This document shows positions 1 through 36,400 of a DNA stretch of 64,000 nucleotides, in pieces. Source of the DNA: Branchiostoma floridae (lineage: Eukaryota; Chordata; Leptocardii; Amphioxiformes; Branchiostomatidae); NCBI RefSeq assembly GCF_000003815.2, contig NC_049989.1, positions 6,706,734 to 6,770,733 on the forward strand. Reading direction: 5' to 3'. The notes under the pieces were generated by a model. The model was not told the DNA's origin and made no database searches. It worked only from the letters and a program-made list of their open reading frames with translations. A program made the position numbers and the translations under genes. Every line of letters begins with the position of its first letter. The first letter of the stretch is position 1.

Positions 1-1200
1 CGTTTTCCGCTATTAGTTAGCTATATACAGTTCTTTTAGCTTTGTTCTATAAGTGTGTCATTCAAATTGACACAGTTTGACATTTGAACACGCATTCCGC
101 TTTAAGTTACCTATATACAGTTCTTACGGCGCTATTCCATAATGCATTGTGTCATTCAAATTCACACAGTTTGACATTTGAACACGCATTCCGCTTTAAG
201 TTACCTATATACAGTTCTTACAGCGCTATTCTATAATGCATTGTGTCATTCAAATTGACACAGTTGGACTCCTGAACACGTTTTTCGCTATTAGTTAGCT
301 ATATACATTTCTTTCAGCTTTGTTCTATAAGTGTGTCATTCAAAGTGACACAGTTGGACTCCTGAACACGCATTGCACTTTAAGTTACCTATATACAGGT
401 TTTTTACAGCGCTGTTCTATGAATGCATCATTCAAATTGACACAGTTTGTCTCCTGAACACGTTTTTCGCTATTAGTTAGCTGTATACAGTTCATTCAGC
501 TTTGTTCTATAAGTGTGTCATTCATATTGACACACTTTGTCTGTCAATACGTTTTCGCTATTAGTTTGCTATATACAGTTCTTTGGGCGCTGTCTACAAG
601 TGTGTCATTCAAATTGACACAGATTGACATTTGAACACGCATTCCGCTTCAAGTTAACTATGTACAGTTCCTACAGCGCTATTCTATAATGCATTGTGTC
701 ATTCAAATTGGCACAGTTTGTCTCCTGAACATGTTTTTCGCTCCTAGTTAGCTATATACAGTTCTTACGGCACTATCATGTAAGTGTGTCATTCAAATTG
801 GCACAGTTTGACACCTGAATACGTTTTCCACGATTACTTAATAGCTATATACAGGTCTAACATCGCTGTTCTATAAATGTGTCATTCAAAGTGACACATT
901 TTGTCTCCTGAATACGTTTCTCGCTATTTGTTAGCTACATACAGTTCTTACGGCGCTATTATGTAAGTGCGCCATTCAAATTGACATAGTTTGTCTCCTA
1001 AACACGTTTATCGCTATTAGTTAAGCTACATACAGTTCTTACGGCGCTATTATGTAAGTGTGTCATTCAAATTGACACAGTTTGTCTCCCCAAGGTCTCC
1101 CGAACACGTTTTCCGCTATTAGTTCCCTGTATACACTTCTTACAGCACTGTTCTATAAATGTGTTATTCAAATTAACACAGTTCGTCTCCTGATGTCTAC
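1..1200. repeat. Minisatellite, about 13 units of about 92 bp
   Basis: A unit of about 92 bp is repeated head to tail; the landmark cattcaaa recurs near 59, 151, 248, 341, 430, 520, 606, 699, 788, 880, 971, 1062 and 1160. Each unit contains a small palindrome with arms TGTGTCA/TGACACA around a 7-nt loop, then a segment resembling gctatatacagttctt. Two unit flavours (cgttttccgctattag and cgcattccgctttaag) are interspersed, which suggests a higher-order pattern. The array continues off the left edge and, given the exon at 1735-1890, probably lies in intron 1 of the dehydrogenase gene. Confidence 0.93.
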
Positions 1201-1734
1201 GAGAATGCCAGTTTAATAGTTCGTTCGGAAGGGACCTTACAACCGTTGCAGATTCGCAACGTGGGCCGAGACGATACGAACAAACACAAACTTAAAAAAC
1301 TTTCTGCAAGTTCAAACATACTTTCGCCAAGAGTCCCTTAACAAACCTAATTTGACAATATGCGTAAGCCTGACTTGAATCCTCCTCTACCGAACCTAGC
1401 GCAGACTGAGACCGTCAAGATACCTGGTGACCCGCGTTCAATGACCTCACTCGTACGACCCGGAAGTATATGATCGTAATCGGTTGCACGGAAACCCCCA
1501 TGCAGTGCGAAATCGAGGCCGAAAACAGGCATAAGGAGCCAGTTTGAAGGCTAACTTTGACTCTTCAAATCTCATCCCGAAATAATATTTGAATCAACAC
1601 GAGTACTGTAGGCGATAGAACAACTCGTGGGGATTACGTGGGCACCTTTGACAGCCTGATTTGGGCCACCGCGATTTTTTAATCTTTTTTTTACGCGACC
1701 ATGTCAAGTGCCTCAAACGGGCGTCCAATATCAC
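1201..1734. other. Unannotated sequence between minisatellite and dehydrogenase exon
   Basis: I see no exon, RNA gene or repeat here. If the dehydrogenase model is right it is the 5' part of that gene's first intron on the minus strand. The open frame on the minus strand at 1347-1532 has no recognisable domain and is not called. Confidence 0.5.
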
Positions 1735-1890
1735 CACCGTTTTGCCGTCCAGTCGAGCGGTACTGCGGCACCACCTGCCCCTCAGCACCAGCAGGTAGTA
1801 CACGTAGTGCAGGGCGCACAGTCCTGCTGCGGCCACGGACGGAATCACGAACCACTTGCTCCAAACTCTGCCCAGCAAGTCGTCTGCCAT
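1735..1890 (-). CDS. Retinol dehydrogenase-like SDR, first coding exon only (partial)
   Basis: The exon starts at ATG 1890 and encodes about 52 residues. A basic/aromatic N-terminus (MADDLLGRVWSKWF) is followed by a membrane anchor of about 20 residues, then a GRWCRS segment and ARLDGKTVV, which is the first beta strand leading into the Rossmann cofactor site of RDH11/12/13-type short-chain dehydrogenases. It stops just before the expected TGxxxGIG motif, at a plausible donor (ACGGTG then GTGATA). The start at 1890 is preferred over the in-frame ATG at 1944 because the family normally begins a few residues before the anchor. Members reduce or oxidise retinoids at the ER or mitochondrial membrane with NADP(H). 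The catalytic YxxxK exons would lie off the left edge, so substrate and subfamily cannot be decided. Confidence 0.6.
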
Positions 1891-4800
1891 GTTATTGTAA
1901 CCTTTGACCTCAATGTCCTGATTACTCACATAGTCCAAGGGCATTGATATTTTTGCGGCGTATAAAAAGCGCCACGTAACGGCTCAAAATATCATTACAG
2001 TGCAAGCGACCATACTGCTGCAAACATTATACAGATCGCCAGAGGTCGTCACTGCCACGTGTGGTTGTCGAAGGACGCAACGATTATGATAACGTTAACG
2101 TTGTTAACATTAGCCTTCTATTGTGAATAAATAAACACCCACCTAACCCCACACGATGCTAAAACCTCCCTTCTATCATTCTCTTAAAAAAGATTACTAC
2201 ATACTCCCTTTATTGTTCTTCTCGAGGATATAACGTTGAAACTTTGAAACTTTGAAACTTTATTAGAATAACCATTAGCGGTGGACCCTAGGGTCGTTTG
2301 ATCAAGAATATGTGATATTTGCAGTGTTAGTGTTGCAACCGACTTGTACTAACTGCAGTAATATTTTGGAACGTTGTGTGGAGCTTTCAATGCACCGTGT
2401 AACGCAAGCTTAAGGAAGCGCCTGCAATAATATCTTTCGCCGTTGTGGGGCACTTTTGAACTGCATAGAATTGAGAGATGTCTCTATGGCAATGTCATAT
2501 AGGAAACGACGTTTCAAATACCAGCTGGCTCCTCTTTCTTTGAAGCATCCAGTCAGACTTGTAGGAAGCAATTGGCCCAAAGGTGTGATGGTGGAGATTT
2601 GAGATTGCCAAACTGTATGTCAGTGTGATACCCCAAAGCAAGAGTGTCAACATAACTTCAATTTTCTTTTGCAGAACTTACAAGAACTTGTATAGCCACT
2701 TCCATGATTATTCATAATGTAAATCTATCAATAGAAACATGACAAATGCTTTTGGTTCTATTATGAAGCTTTTTTTAATTGACTGAATGTGCCTTTTTGC
2801 AATGTCTTGACTTGTGCATACGCATTGGTCCAACATTTACAGATGTAATCCTTGGGTTCCTCCTCACTGCCAACTATTCACAGTGGCGTAAAATATACAA
2901 AAATAACCCAGCACTTTTGCATCAGGTTTCATCAGTAAATACTAGCCACTAGTAACCTGTATAGTAGCAACATTCACGCAGTTAATACCTCCGTGGGGTA
3001 TACTAACAACATTATGTTCGCAGCAATGTACAATTTGACACATTCAAATTACTATAATAATTCCACAATATTCTATATCAGCCTTATATGTAACGATGCG
3101 TCCTAACATGATACTATTTCAGCTGGTACGGTACACATGTACAACACACAGACAATAAACCTGCAAGCAATTTCAACAATGAACACAATAATCTCATAAT
3201 ATATACAGCACAAGGCAGCCTGAAAAACATGTATTTCTTGTTGTAGCCTTGTGAAGAGTTAACATTACATGTACACAGTGCAAGGGCAAATACTCTACAT
3301 TGAACTAGTACTAGCTTGTATAGTAACAGTGGAGAAGCTACGGGGATCTCATTGCATCCAGGATTATTATTCTGCACAGAAGCAGTTTATACAGTGACAT
3401 AATGATTTGATACACACAGCTCTCAGATAGTTCCCATGGGAATTTTCCTGAGTTTTGTAATTTTTCTATACAAGGAAAAAGGGGTGTTTTCCTTCTTTAA
3501 CAACAATACTGCAAAAGTCGGTTGTATGAGATTTACAAGTGAGGATACACAGAATTCAATGCACTTTTTCAACATGCAGACAAGTTTTGCATTCGCAGCA
3601 TTTACAGATTTATACATTTTATTTCCTATAGATTGTTTTTCTTAAATTACAGTCTGTTTTCATCATAACCTGCACACAGAAAAAAACAAACTTGACTACA
3701 TTAGAAGATTACAAGTAGTATTTTACAGCGCTAACAACAATAGATCTGATAACGTTATCAGCTGAATGAAAATTAGATGTTATGAGATAACAAAATGTAT
3801 TGCACAACTTGTAACTGATATTTGACACTTTTGATTTTACAAAAAAAAGGAAAAACTAATTTTTTCTACTTCTGCTGTTGACAAAAGAAGCAGCAGTCTA
3901 CACAATGTACATACATGCTCCTGGTGGGAACTGATTTTCACATAACAAACTCTGCATTATGATGATGATAGGAAGTTCATTTCTAAAAGTAATGTACCCC
4001 TTTCAATCTGATGTCCCCTGATTGGTTCCTAGATATTTGATTTAAAAGTTAAGGACCAATCAAAGGTAAGGACATAGCATGGACCAATGACATTCAGTAT
4101 TTTCAAATACATACAAACATCACATCAAATCTCTGACCTGTTCATTCATATAGTGTACATCATACACATACTGTGTCCTTGTTTACCAAAACTTCATCCC
4201 TCTTTCTACCTGCCTGGATTTCTTTACATCCAAATCCATTTCCTTAAGTACTTTTTCTGACATTTATCTCTTTCTCTTTAATCTTATCAACAACAAAGTA
4301 AAAACCACCAAATATTCAGTGAACGATAGAGAACAGCAAGAACGTATATTTCTACTCTCACTACCTGTTGGAGAAAAACTTTTCCACAAGCCACGGAGCT
4401 GCACATACCAACAAGCCAATGACAACATGTGTAAAAGAAAACTCAGATAAAAACTTTCTCAAAACTTTTGCTTCATCTTTACATCACAGACCAACATCCT
4501 GATAGCCATATTGATTTGTTTACGTGGTTCATAGCAAATAAATATCAGTCGAGAGTTAAAGTTTGCTGAGCTCGTGGATCAAATATCGTCTTGGTGCAAC
4601 TTGTGCAACTTTTCCATATCTCTGCAAATTTCCATTGTTCACTTAAAACCTGAAATATAAACTGTTCTTTGAGAACTCTTTCCATAACTTTTTTTAACAA
4701 CAACAAAAAAAACCTCCACAAACAACTCTTCTGTACATCTTCTCATGTTGGAAGTTTAAAGGGAAGTGGAAACGATGACAACTGGACTGTAAAAACTGGA

Positions 4801-5004
4801 TACACCACATCAGAATCTTCATTTTTTCAAATCAAAGATTCAACTCAAAGGTTCTTCAATGTCCACAAAACTCACAGAAACTAGAAAAAATTCCCCCACT
4901 TTCCTCCCTTGGAGAACGACTTTCACTACCCATGGTCTCCAAGCAGCACACACAGAAACATATAACTAATAGGAGGACACATACAGCAACACTCAGTACC
5001 CTGC
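1891..5004. other. Intergenic region and USP32 3' untranslated sequence
   Basis: No coding exon is supported between the dehydrogenase start and the USP32 stop codon. The AT-rich part nearest 5004 is presumably USP32 3' UTR on the minus strand; its polyadenylation site was not resolved. An 11-bp motif (gaaactttgaa) is reiterated three times near 2234-2262. Open frames such as 3114-3377 and 3423-3617 look like chance. Confidence 0.5.
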
Positions 5005-31420
<26,416 letters not shown>

Positions 31421-31530
31421 CTTGGATGTTTGAAGGCGTAGTTGGGCTAAAATGTGACTAAAACAGGTGGTACACCTGGCGATGTTGCCGACGACAACAT
31501 TCTACCTCCCTCCACCTTCCTCCATATTGG

Positions 31531-31555
31531 ATCACGTGTGCTGGGTGACGTCACG
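31531..31555. promoter_or_regulatory. Putative USP32 promoter: E-box and CRE
   Basis: About 115 bp upstream of the USP32 ATG there is a perfect E-box CACGTG (31533-31538) and a perfect CRE TGACGTCA (31546-31553) within 21 bp. Such paired sites are common in TATA-less housekeeping promoters. Binding is inferred from motif identity only. Confidence 0.5.
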
Positions 31556-31950
31556 CTGTTCTCGTGTCCAGGCATTCTAAATCTCGTGCCCAGCAATCTC
31601 CAAGCAGATGCTGAGACGAAAGATTTATGAACATTTTCTGATCGACAGGCTTCTCTAGCGGTTAAGGTGAGTGGCTATCTTGAAAGCCATATAGGTAGAA
31701 AACGTTAGAATTTTTCCCAAAACATTTTATTGGAGGTAAGATTCCTGTGACAGATGAAACAATATATTTCATGTTAAGTGACCAATGATTCTTAGACCCA
31801 AGGGTGGGGTCAGGGGTGGCTACATTCCCTTAGGCAGAGGTGAGCCAGGTATGAGCCCGTTCTAAGACTTAAGGTTTCTTTCCGCCTAGGAGAATGGGTG
31901 GATAGTGTGATTGCTGAGGCAAACATGTAACGCTAGTTCACCTTTATTCG

Positions 31951-32124
31951 CGGGGTAACCTACATCCGTTGTACCTAAAAATATGATATTTATGGATATG
32001 AAGTTGATGGAAGGTGGTTTCAAATTGCATCTTTTTTCATCATAATGCAGTTTGAGACCTCCATCCGTCAACTTGATATCCCGAAATGCCCTGGTGTTAA
32101 ATACAACGGATAAAGGTTACCCTG
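31951..32124. mobile_element. Foldback element with arms of about 80 bp
   Basis: The left arm starts cggggtaacctacatccgtt and the right arm, read in reverse complement, starts cagggtaacctttatccgtt. The arms stay complementary, with mismatches and small indels, to a short A/T loop near 32031-32044. This is a long imperfect hairpin typical of foldback MITEs. It has no coding capacity and sits about 0.5 kb upstream of the USP32 start codon. Confidence 0.75.
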
Positions 32125-33233
32125 TGTCCATTCTAACCAAATTTAGTCAAATAAGACAAAGTGTCCCAAACCAGGTAAGGTTACAAGCTGCATCTGAGTT
32201 TATGAAAATGTGGTTTAAACTGAGTTACATGCATACTAATCCGTAAATTAGGTACTTCATGTACATTTTATCTTTCATGTAAGTCATGATCTATCATAGA
32301 CACACACATGATAGTACATTGTTTTAGGTTACCACATCACTTGCACAAGTGACTGTTCCAGACACTTGGTGTCAGAAGAATGTATACAAAATCCAGTTCC
32401 CAAAACTGTACAGGCCTTTGTATTACTGTTTGGCAAGGTCATTGTTCACTCACAGTGAGAAATAATGTGATCACACACTTGGGTTATCTTTTATTTGGTA
32501 CAGTGTAGGTTTACTTCAAGTAAACAAAACATTACTTCCTATCTGAGTCAAAGTATTTCACAGTTACAAACCAGAGACTAGACATAACAAGTCTTTTACA
32601 GAAAAAATGGAACAGCAATGACCAGCATGATATATGGTGTATTTGATTCATTTATTAAACAACAGCAACAGCCTTTATCACTAGTTCATGTTCACTGTTC
32701 ACACATTGTTTCAATCTAAACAGCTGAAGCAAAAACAACCAATGATACTTCTGTTCTGTCATGAATACTATACAGGTTTCAAAATTCTCGACAGAATTCT
32801 CTGTATAATGTTATCTGTACAAGCAACATTCCAGTAGAAGCAATTGTGTTAAAAGGGTGGATAAGTTTGTGGGCAAGATCTGACTGTATCATTCTGATGC
32901 TGAAAAAGATGTCTTCAATGCATATAATATGGAAATTGAAACTCGGTCTTTCCATCATCTTGTGTTTTTCATAAGTTTATTAGTTTGTTAAACTAAAAAT
33001 ACAAACATGGTCGACTACTTTCTAGTATTGCTGTTGCTACAACTCTATACACTCATACCCATCCTTCTTTCCTCATTTTACATAATTTTTACTTCCAATC
33101 CATGGCAATTTCACTTGAATAAAACAGTAGCATTCTGAGGTCTATGTTGCTTAACATATCTGGATGATGAAGAAAGTTTTGTAGCGGAAATCACCACCCA
33201 ACAGCAGCATATTAAAGTCCTCAGCATGTTTCG

Positions 33234-36200
33234 TCACTGTAAACCTGTGGAGACATGAAATATAAGGGTCAGGATTGAGGTCATTACTAATTGCCATTAC
33301 ACATTTGTAAAAAGTATCAATATAGGCGTTGAGTAAAACACATACGTCCGAACTATAAGATATGAGTATAGGAATGATTTCATCAAAAACAGGAGACCAG
33401 GATCAGTTGTTTATATATCGAACAGCCGGTCCCTTTCCAGGAACGTATAAGTAGTCATTGAGTACTATGCATTCTATGCCCATTATGTTCTACGATTTTA
33501 AACCTTTTAATATATCAGCTTTTTGACATGGCAGAATCAGATTATGATCCAGTACATGAAACAATCAACAGATAAACAATCAACCATTACAATAAAACAA
33601 AACATTTTAAAAATTGGTTCTAAGTACACAACTATCAGTAGGACTTATTACATACCATTTGCCACCTTACACTGCCGGATGGCCTCATTGAAACCCTCAC
33701 AGAGCGAGATGTCACTCTGGGACTGAGCACACTGCAGGAACTGTTGGATCTCCCATCCACAGGGCTGCTGTTGTTGTTGGTTGGGCTGTTGTTGTTGCTG
33801 TTGTGCAGGCTGTTCCTGATAGGTGACATCAGGCTGGGACTGGGAGGAGCCACCACCGCTGAAGGCTCCAGTCACAGCATGGCCAACCACATGCCCCTGG
33901 CAAACAGGAATCATCAGAATGACTTTTCATTTGGCAAACAAGCTGCATGGGAAACTTATTACTTTTTTTATATCATCTTATTAGTTACACAAACACAACC
34001 ACTTAGTTGTATAGCATAAAACACTAAGAATTACCATTTATATGATGCAAGTGATGCTGATACGTTGTTAGACATCAAAAGATACAGATGATAACAGTTA
34101 CTCAACCAAATTTTGCAAAAGGTCAGACATATTGGATAGCATCCACTACCTTTCCTAAGTAATAATAAGTTAGTAGAGAATCAACAGGTAAACTTACAAT
34201 AGCTACACCTCCAGCAGTAGCTGCCATCTGCCCCATCAGGCCTGGGCCCTGGGACACGGGCTGCTGCATCATGGGCTGGGAGGGGGGAGCTGGGGCTGGT
34301 ACATTGCTCCTGTGTGTGGCAGTTATAAAAAAAATACATGTAGATCTATATGTGTGCCATATCACCTATCGTTACATCATCATATACCTAGATGCCAGAT
34401 TTTCTGTTGAAAGAAATCATGTAGGAAAAGTCTGAAAGTTCAATAGCATAAAAATTATCTTTCCACTTCTTAAACTTAAAGCATTTTTGTGTTAAAAGGG
34501 TGGATAAGTGTAAATTTTAGGCATTTTCTGTTGTCCTAGTTATTAAAACGCAAGACAAGTTGTGGCTTTTACGTAACATGATCATCACAACAAAAGGATC
34601 CTTCACCCACCACCCCCATGCTGTAGTGATTTCGTCATTTAATTTCAAAGTTTATCACGTTAGATGCCCGTTTCCACATACAAATTTGCAAGTCTACGAA
34701 AGCTTCACCTTCCGCACTGGAACCGAGTGCTGAAAACAATGGTCGAATCGGCCTCAGCACTCGTTTTCCAGTGCTGAAGAATGTTCAGCACTCGTTTTCC
34801 AGTGCTGATCGGCCTTTCTCCAGTGCTGAAGCTCCCTCAGCACTCGTTTTCCAGTGCTGAAAAGACGGCAGCACTCGTTTTCCAGTGCTGAAAAGACGTT
34901 TTCCAGTGCTGAATGTTCGTCAGCACTCGGCTCCAGTGCTGAACTCGCGGCCCGGGCGGCGACGGGTCAGGTCAAAGGTCACTCAGCACTGGTTACCCAG
35001 TGCTGAAACCGCCGTCAGCACTGGAACCGAGTGCTGATATACAAAAGCTTCGCCTTCCGCACTCGATTTTCCAGTGCTCAGGGGCACTTCAGCACTGGAA
35101 CACCAGTGCTGAGAAATCTTCAGCACAGGAAAACGAGTGCTGACGTCTTTTCAGCACTGGAACGTTCTTCAAACCAGTGCCGAAGTCTTTCGAGCACTGG
35201 AGTATCCTAGTGCTGAGAGCGGTAACGTTACTTGACGTATACTGATTAGAAATAAAGTTAAACTTTTGGTTGTGCTATTCAATTTAATGTGTAACTTGGT
35301 GTATGTATAGAGTATAGATACAAAGTACTGAAAGCGGTACTATATACAGTACTAATAAAGATGATTTTTCAAGTTTATGCAGTTTTAGCTGGTGTGTTAC
35401 GCCGAACGGCGGTTTTGATATAACGTAAGATAGATACAGATGCAAAAAAGCCTGAATTTGTGTTGTTTTGTATAATTGAAATGTATAAGGAATGGATATC
35501 ATTAAAACGGGGTTGCAAACAACTTTATTGTGTCAATTTGTGATAGATATAGCCCTTTTGGGAAAGATTTGGGGGGCCCTGAAAAGGGCCGGGGTGAGAT
35601 GATACCGTGTTGCTGAAGCAAGGAAAGGCCGTGAGTCGATTCATTGAGGGTGTCGGGCCCGAAAGCATCGTCCGTGCCCGCCAACCTGGTGAAAGGGAGG
35701 CACAAGATCAACGGGAAACTTGTGACAGTTTCTAGAGAAGAAGGGGACGCTTGTTTTTCGACCTGGACGAAGAAATGTGCAGTCAACACAACACGTCGTC
35801 TGGACGACATCCTCACACTTACAGACGATGGTGCAGCAAAACAAGCAACTGTCAAACTAGATCAACATGGGAAGGCTTTCTTCGATCTGCAAGTTTCCAG
35901 TGCTGAGAGCGTCAGCACTCGGTTTCCAGTGCTGACGAACATTCAGCACTCGGTTTCCAGTGCTGAAGCCGGCGTCTCCAGTGCTGAGAGCGCGTCAGCA
36001 CTGGTTTTCCAGTGCTGACGAACATTCAGCACTCGGTTTCCAGTGCTGAAGCCATCTTCAGCACTGGTTTCCAGTGCTGAAAAAGGAGGGTGAAGCTTTC
36101 GTAGTTTTGCTACAAATTTGACAGTACTTAACAGCCACGTTACTTAAGAGCTTATGTGGACACTTTGGGAACATGTGGATACAAAAAGAGCATAAAACCC

Positions 36201-36400
36201 CGGTGTTTTATGGGAAAACCATCTGACCCGATTTTAGACGACGCAACGATGCTTCTGGAAAAACTGACCTTCGTCAGGAGACTGTAGAGTACGTACGTAA
36301 AACGACGTAACTAACTTTATCTAGCTTACCTTGGTGGCGCTCTGGCTGGAGCAGGGGGTGAGCTAGTACGGGCCCTGAAACCACCACCACGGCGAGGCAT
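33234..36400 (-). CDS. CHCHD2: CHCHD2/CHCHD10-type twin CX9C mitochondrial protein
   Basis: Exons 36330-36400, 34198-34309, 33656-33896 and 33234-33244 give 144 residues (human CHCHD2 has 151). The protein opens [14 protein letters not shown], a basic Ser/Arg/Pro-rich leader suited to mitochondrial import. A Gly/Ala-rich hydrophobic segment follows ([20 protein letters not shown], about 48-67), then [12 protein letters not shown] and a Gln-rich linker. The C-terminal CHCH domain has two CX9C pairs (Cys 107/117 and 127/137), the substrate of the Mia40/CHCHD4 oxidative import route into the intermembrane space. The last coding exon is only 11 nt and completes NGLQ, matching human NGLA. If intron 3 is retained, the frame ends two residues earlier at ATG-TAA. 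CHCHD2 acts in respiratory-chain and cristae maintenance and as a stress-responsive nuclear co-regulator. One gene may stand for both vertebrate CHCHD2 and CHCHD10. Confidence 0.93.
34717..35215. repeat. Left palindrome array (about 13 full, 2 half units)
   Basis: Successive units share the 8-bp arms TCAGCACT and AGTGCTGA around spacers of about 6-9 nt, either CGTTTTCC or its reverse type GGAACCGA. Two units near the right edge have degenerate arms or longer spacers. Half units consisting only of CCAGTGCTGA occur near 34812 and 34900. Bases outside the arms often still pair. Confidence 0.88.
35575..35590 (-). other. Histone-3'-end-like stem-loop inside the TIR element
   Basis: On the minus strand the sequence reads GGCCCTTTTCAGGGCC: a 6-bp stem and the UUUC loop that fit the consensus stem-loop of replication-dependent histone mRNAs. 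No histone coding sequence is visible upstream on that strand, so it may be coincidence or a remnant of a captured gene tail. Confidence 0.3.
35644..35889 (+). pseudogene. Coding-like fragment within the TIR element, unidentified
   Basis: A frame open from 35632 runs through protein-like sequence (for example [19 protein letters not shown] and GKAFFDL) up to the first right-array palindrome, where it dissolves into array sequence. There is no ATG; the first usable codon is TTG at 35644. It could be a captured host exon or a relic of the element's own gene. I do not recognise the family. Confidence 0.3.
35890..36080. repeat. Right palindrome array (5 full, 2 half units)
   Basis: Units have arms TCAGCACT/AGTGCTGA with spacer CGGTTTCC or GGTTTCC. 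The bases flanking the arms co-vary: GTCAGCACT pairs with AGTGCTGAC and TTCAGCACT with AGTGCTGAA, so stems reach 9-10 bp in both versions. The larger block gacgaacattcagcactcgg occurs twice, showing segmental duplication within the array. Confidence 0.88.

Larger units (their letters stand above)
31421..33233. other. Intergenic: USP32 5' flank and CHCHD2 3' flank
   Basis: No coding exon is supported. The first 150 bp are the putative USP32 promoter, 31951-32124 is a foldback element, and the part nearest 33233 is CHCHD2 3' UTR. A minus-strand AATAAA at about 32976-32981 is a candidate CHCHD2 polyadenylation signal. Confidence 0.6.
34681..36120. mobile_element. 1.44-kb TIR element with subterminal palindrome arrays
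   Basis: Both ends carry inverted repeats with two exact blocks: CAAATTTG, then after 5-7 variable bases CTACGAAAGCTTCACC. Inside, about 18 complete and 4 half copies of a short palindrome TCAGCACT-spacer-AGTGCTGA cluster in two arrays, next to the left end (34717-35215) and the right end (35890-36080). The left terminus (aaagcttc-ccttccgcact) is repeated internally near 35040. The middle holds no recognisable transposase. No target-site duplication was found by eye. The element lies wholly in CHCHD2 intron 1. It is most likely a non-autonomous DNA transposon of a family I cannot name. Confidence 0.75.

Noticed and set aside
35502-35855. Histone or other gene on the minus strand upstream of the stem-loop
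   Set aside because: The translated frame shows no histone fold or other recognisable family; only the 16-nt stem-loop resembles a histone gene.
34717-36080. CRISPR array
   Set aside because: Repeats are short palindromes with irregular spacing and no unique spacers of even length, in a eukaryotic intron bounded by TIRs.
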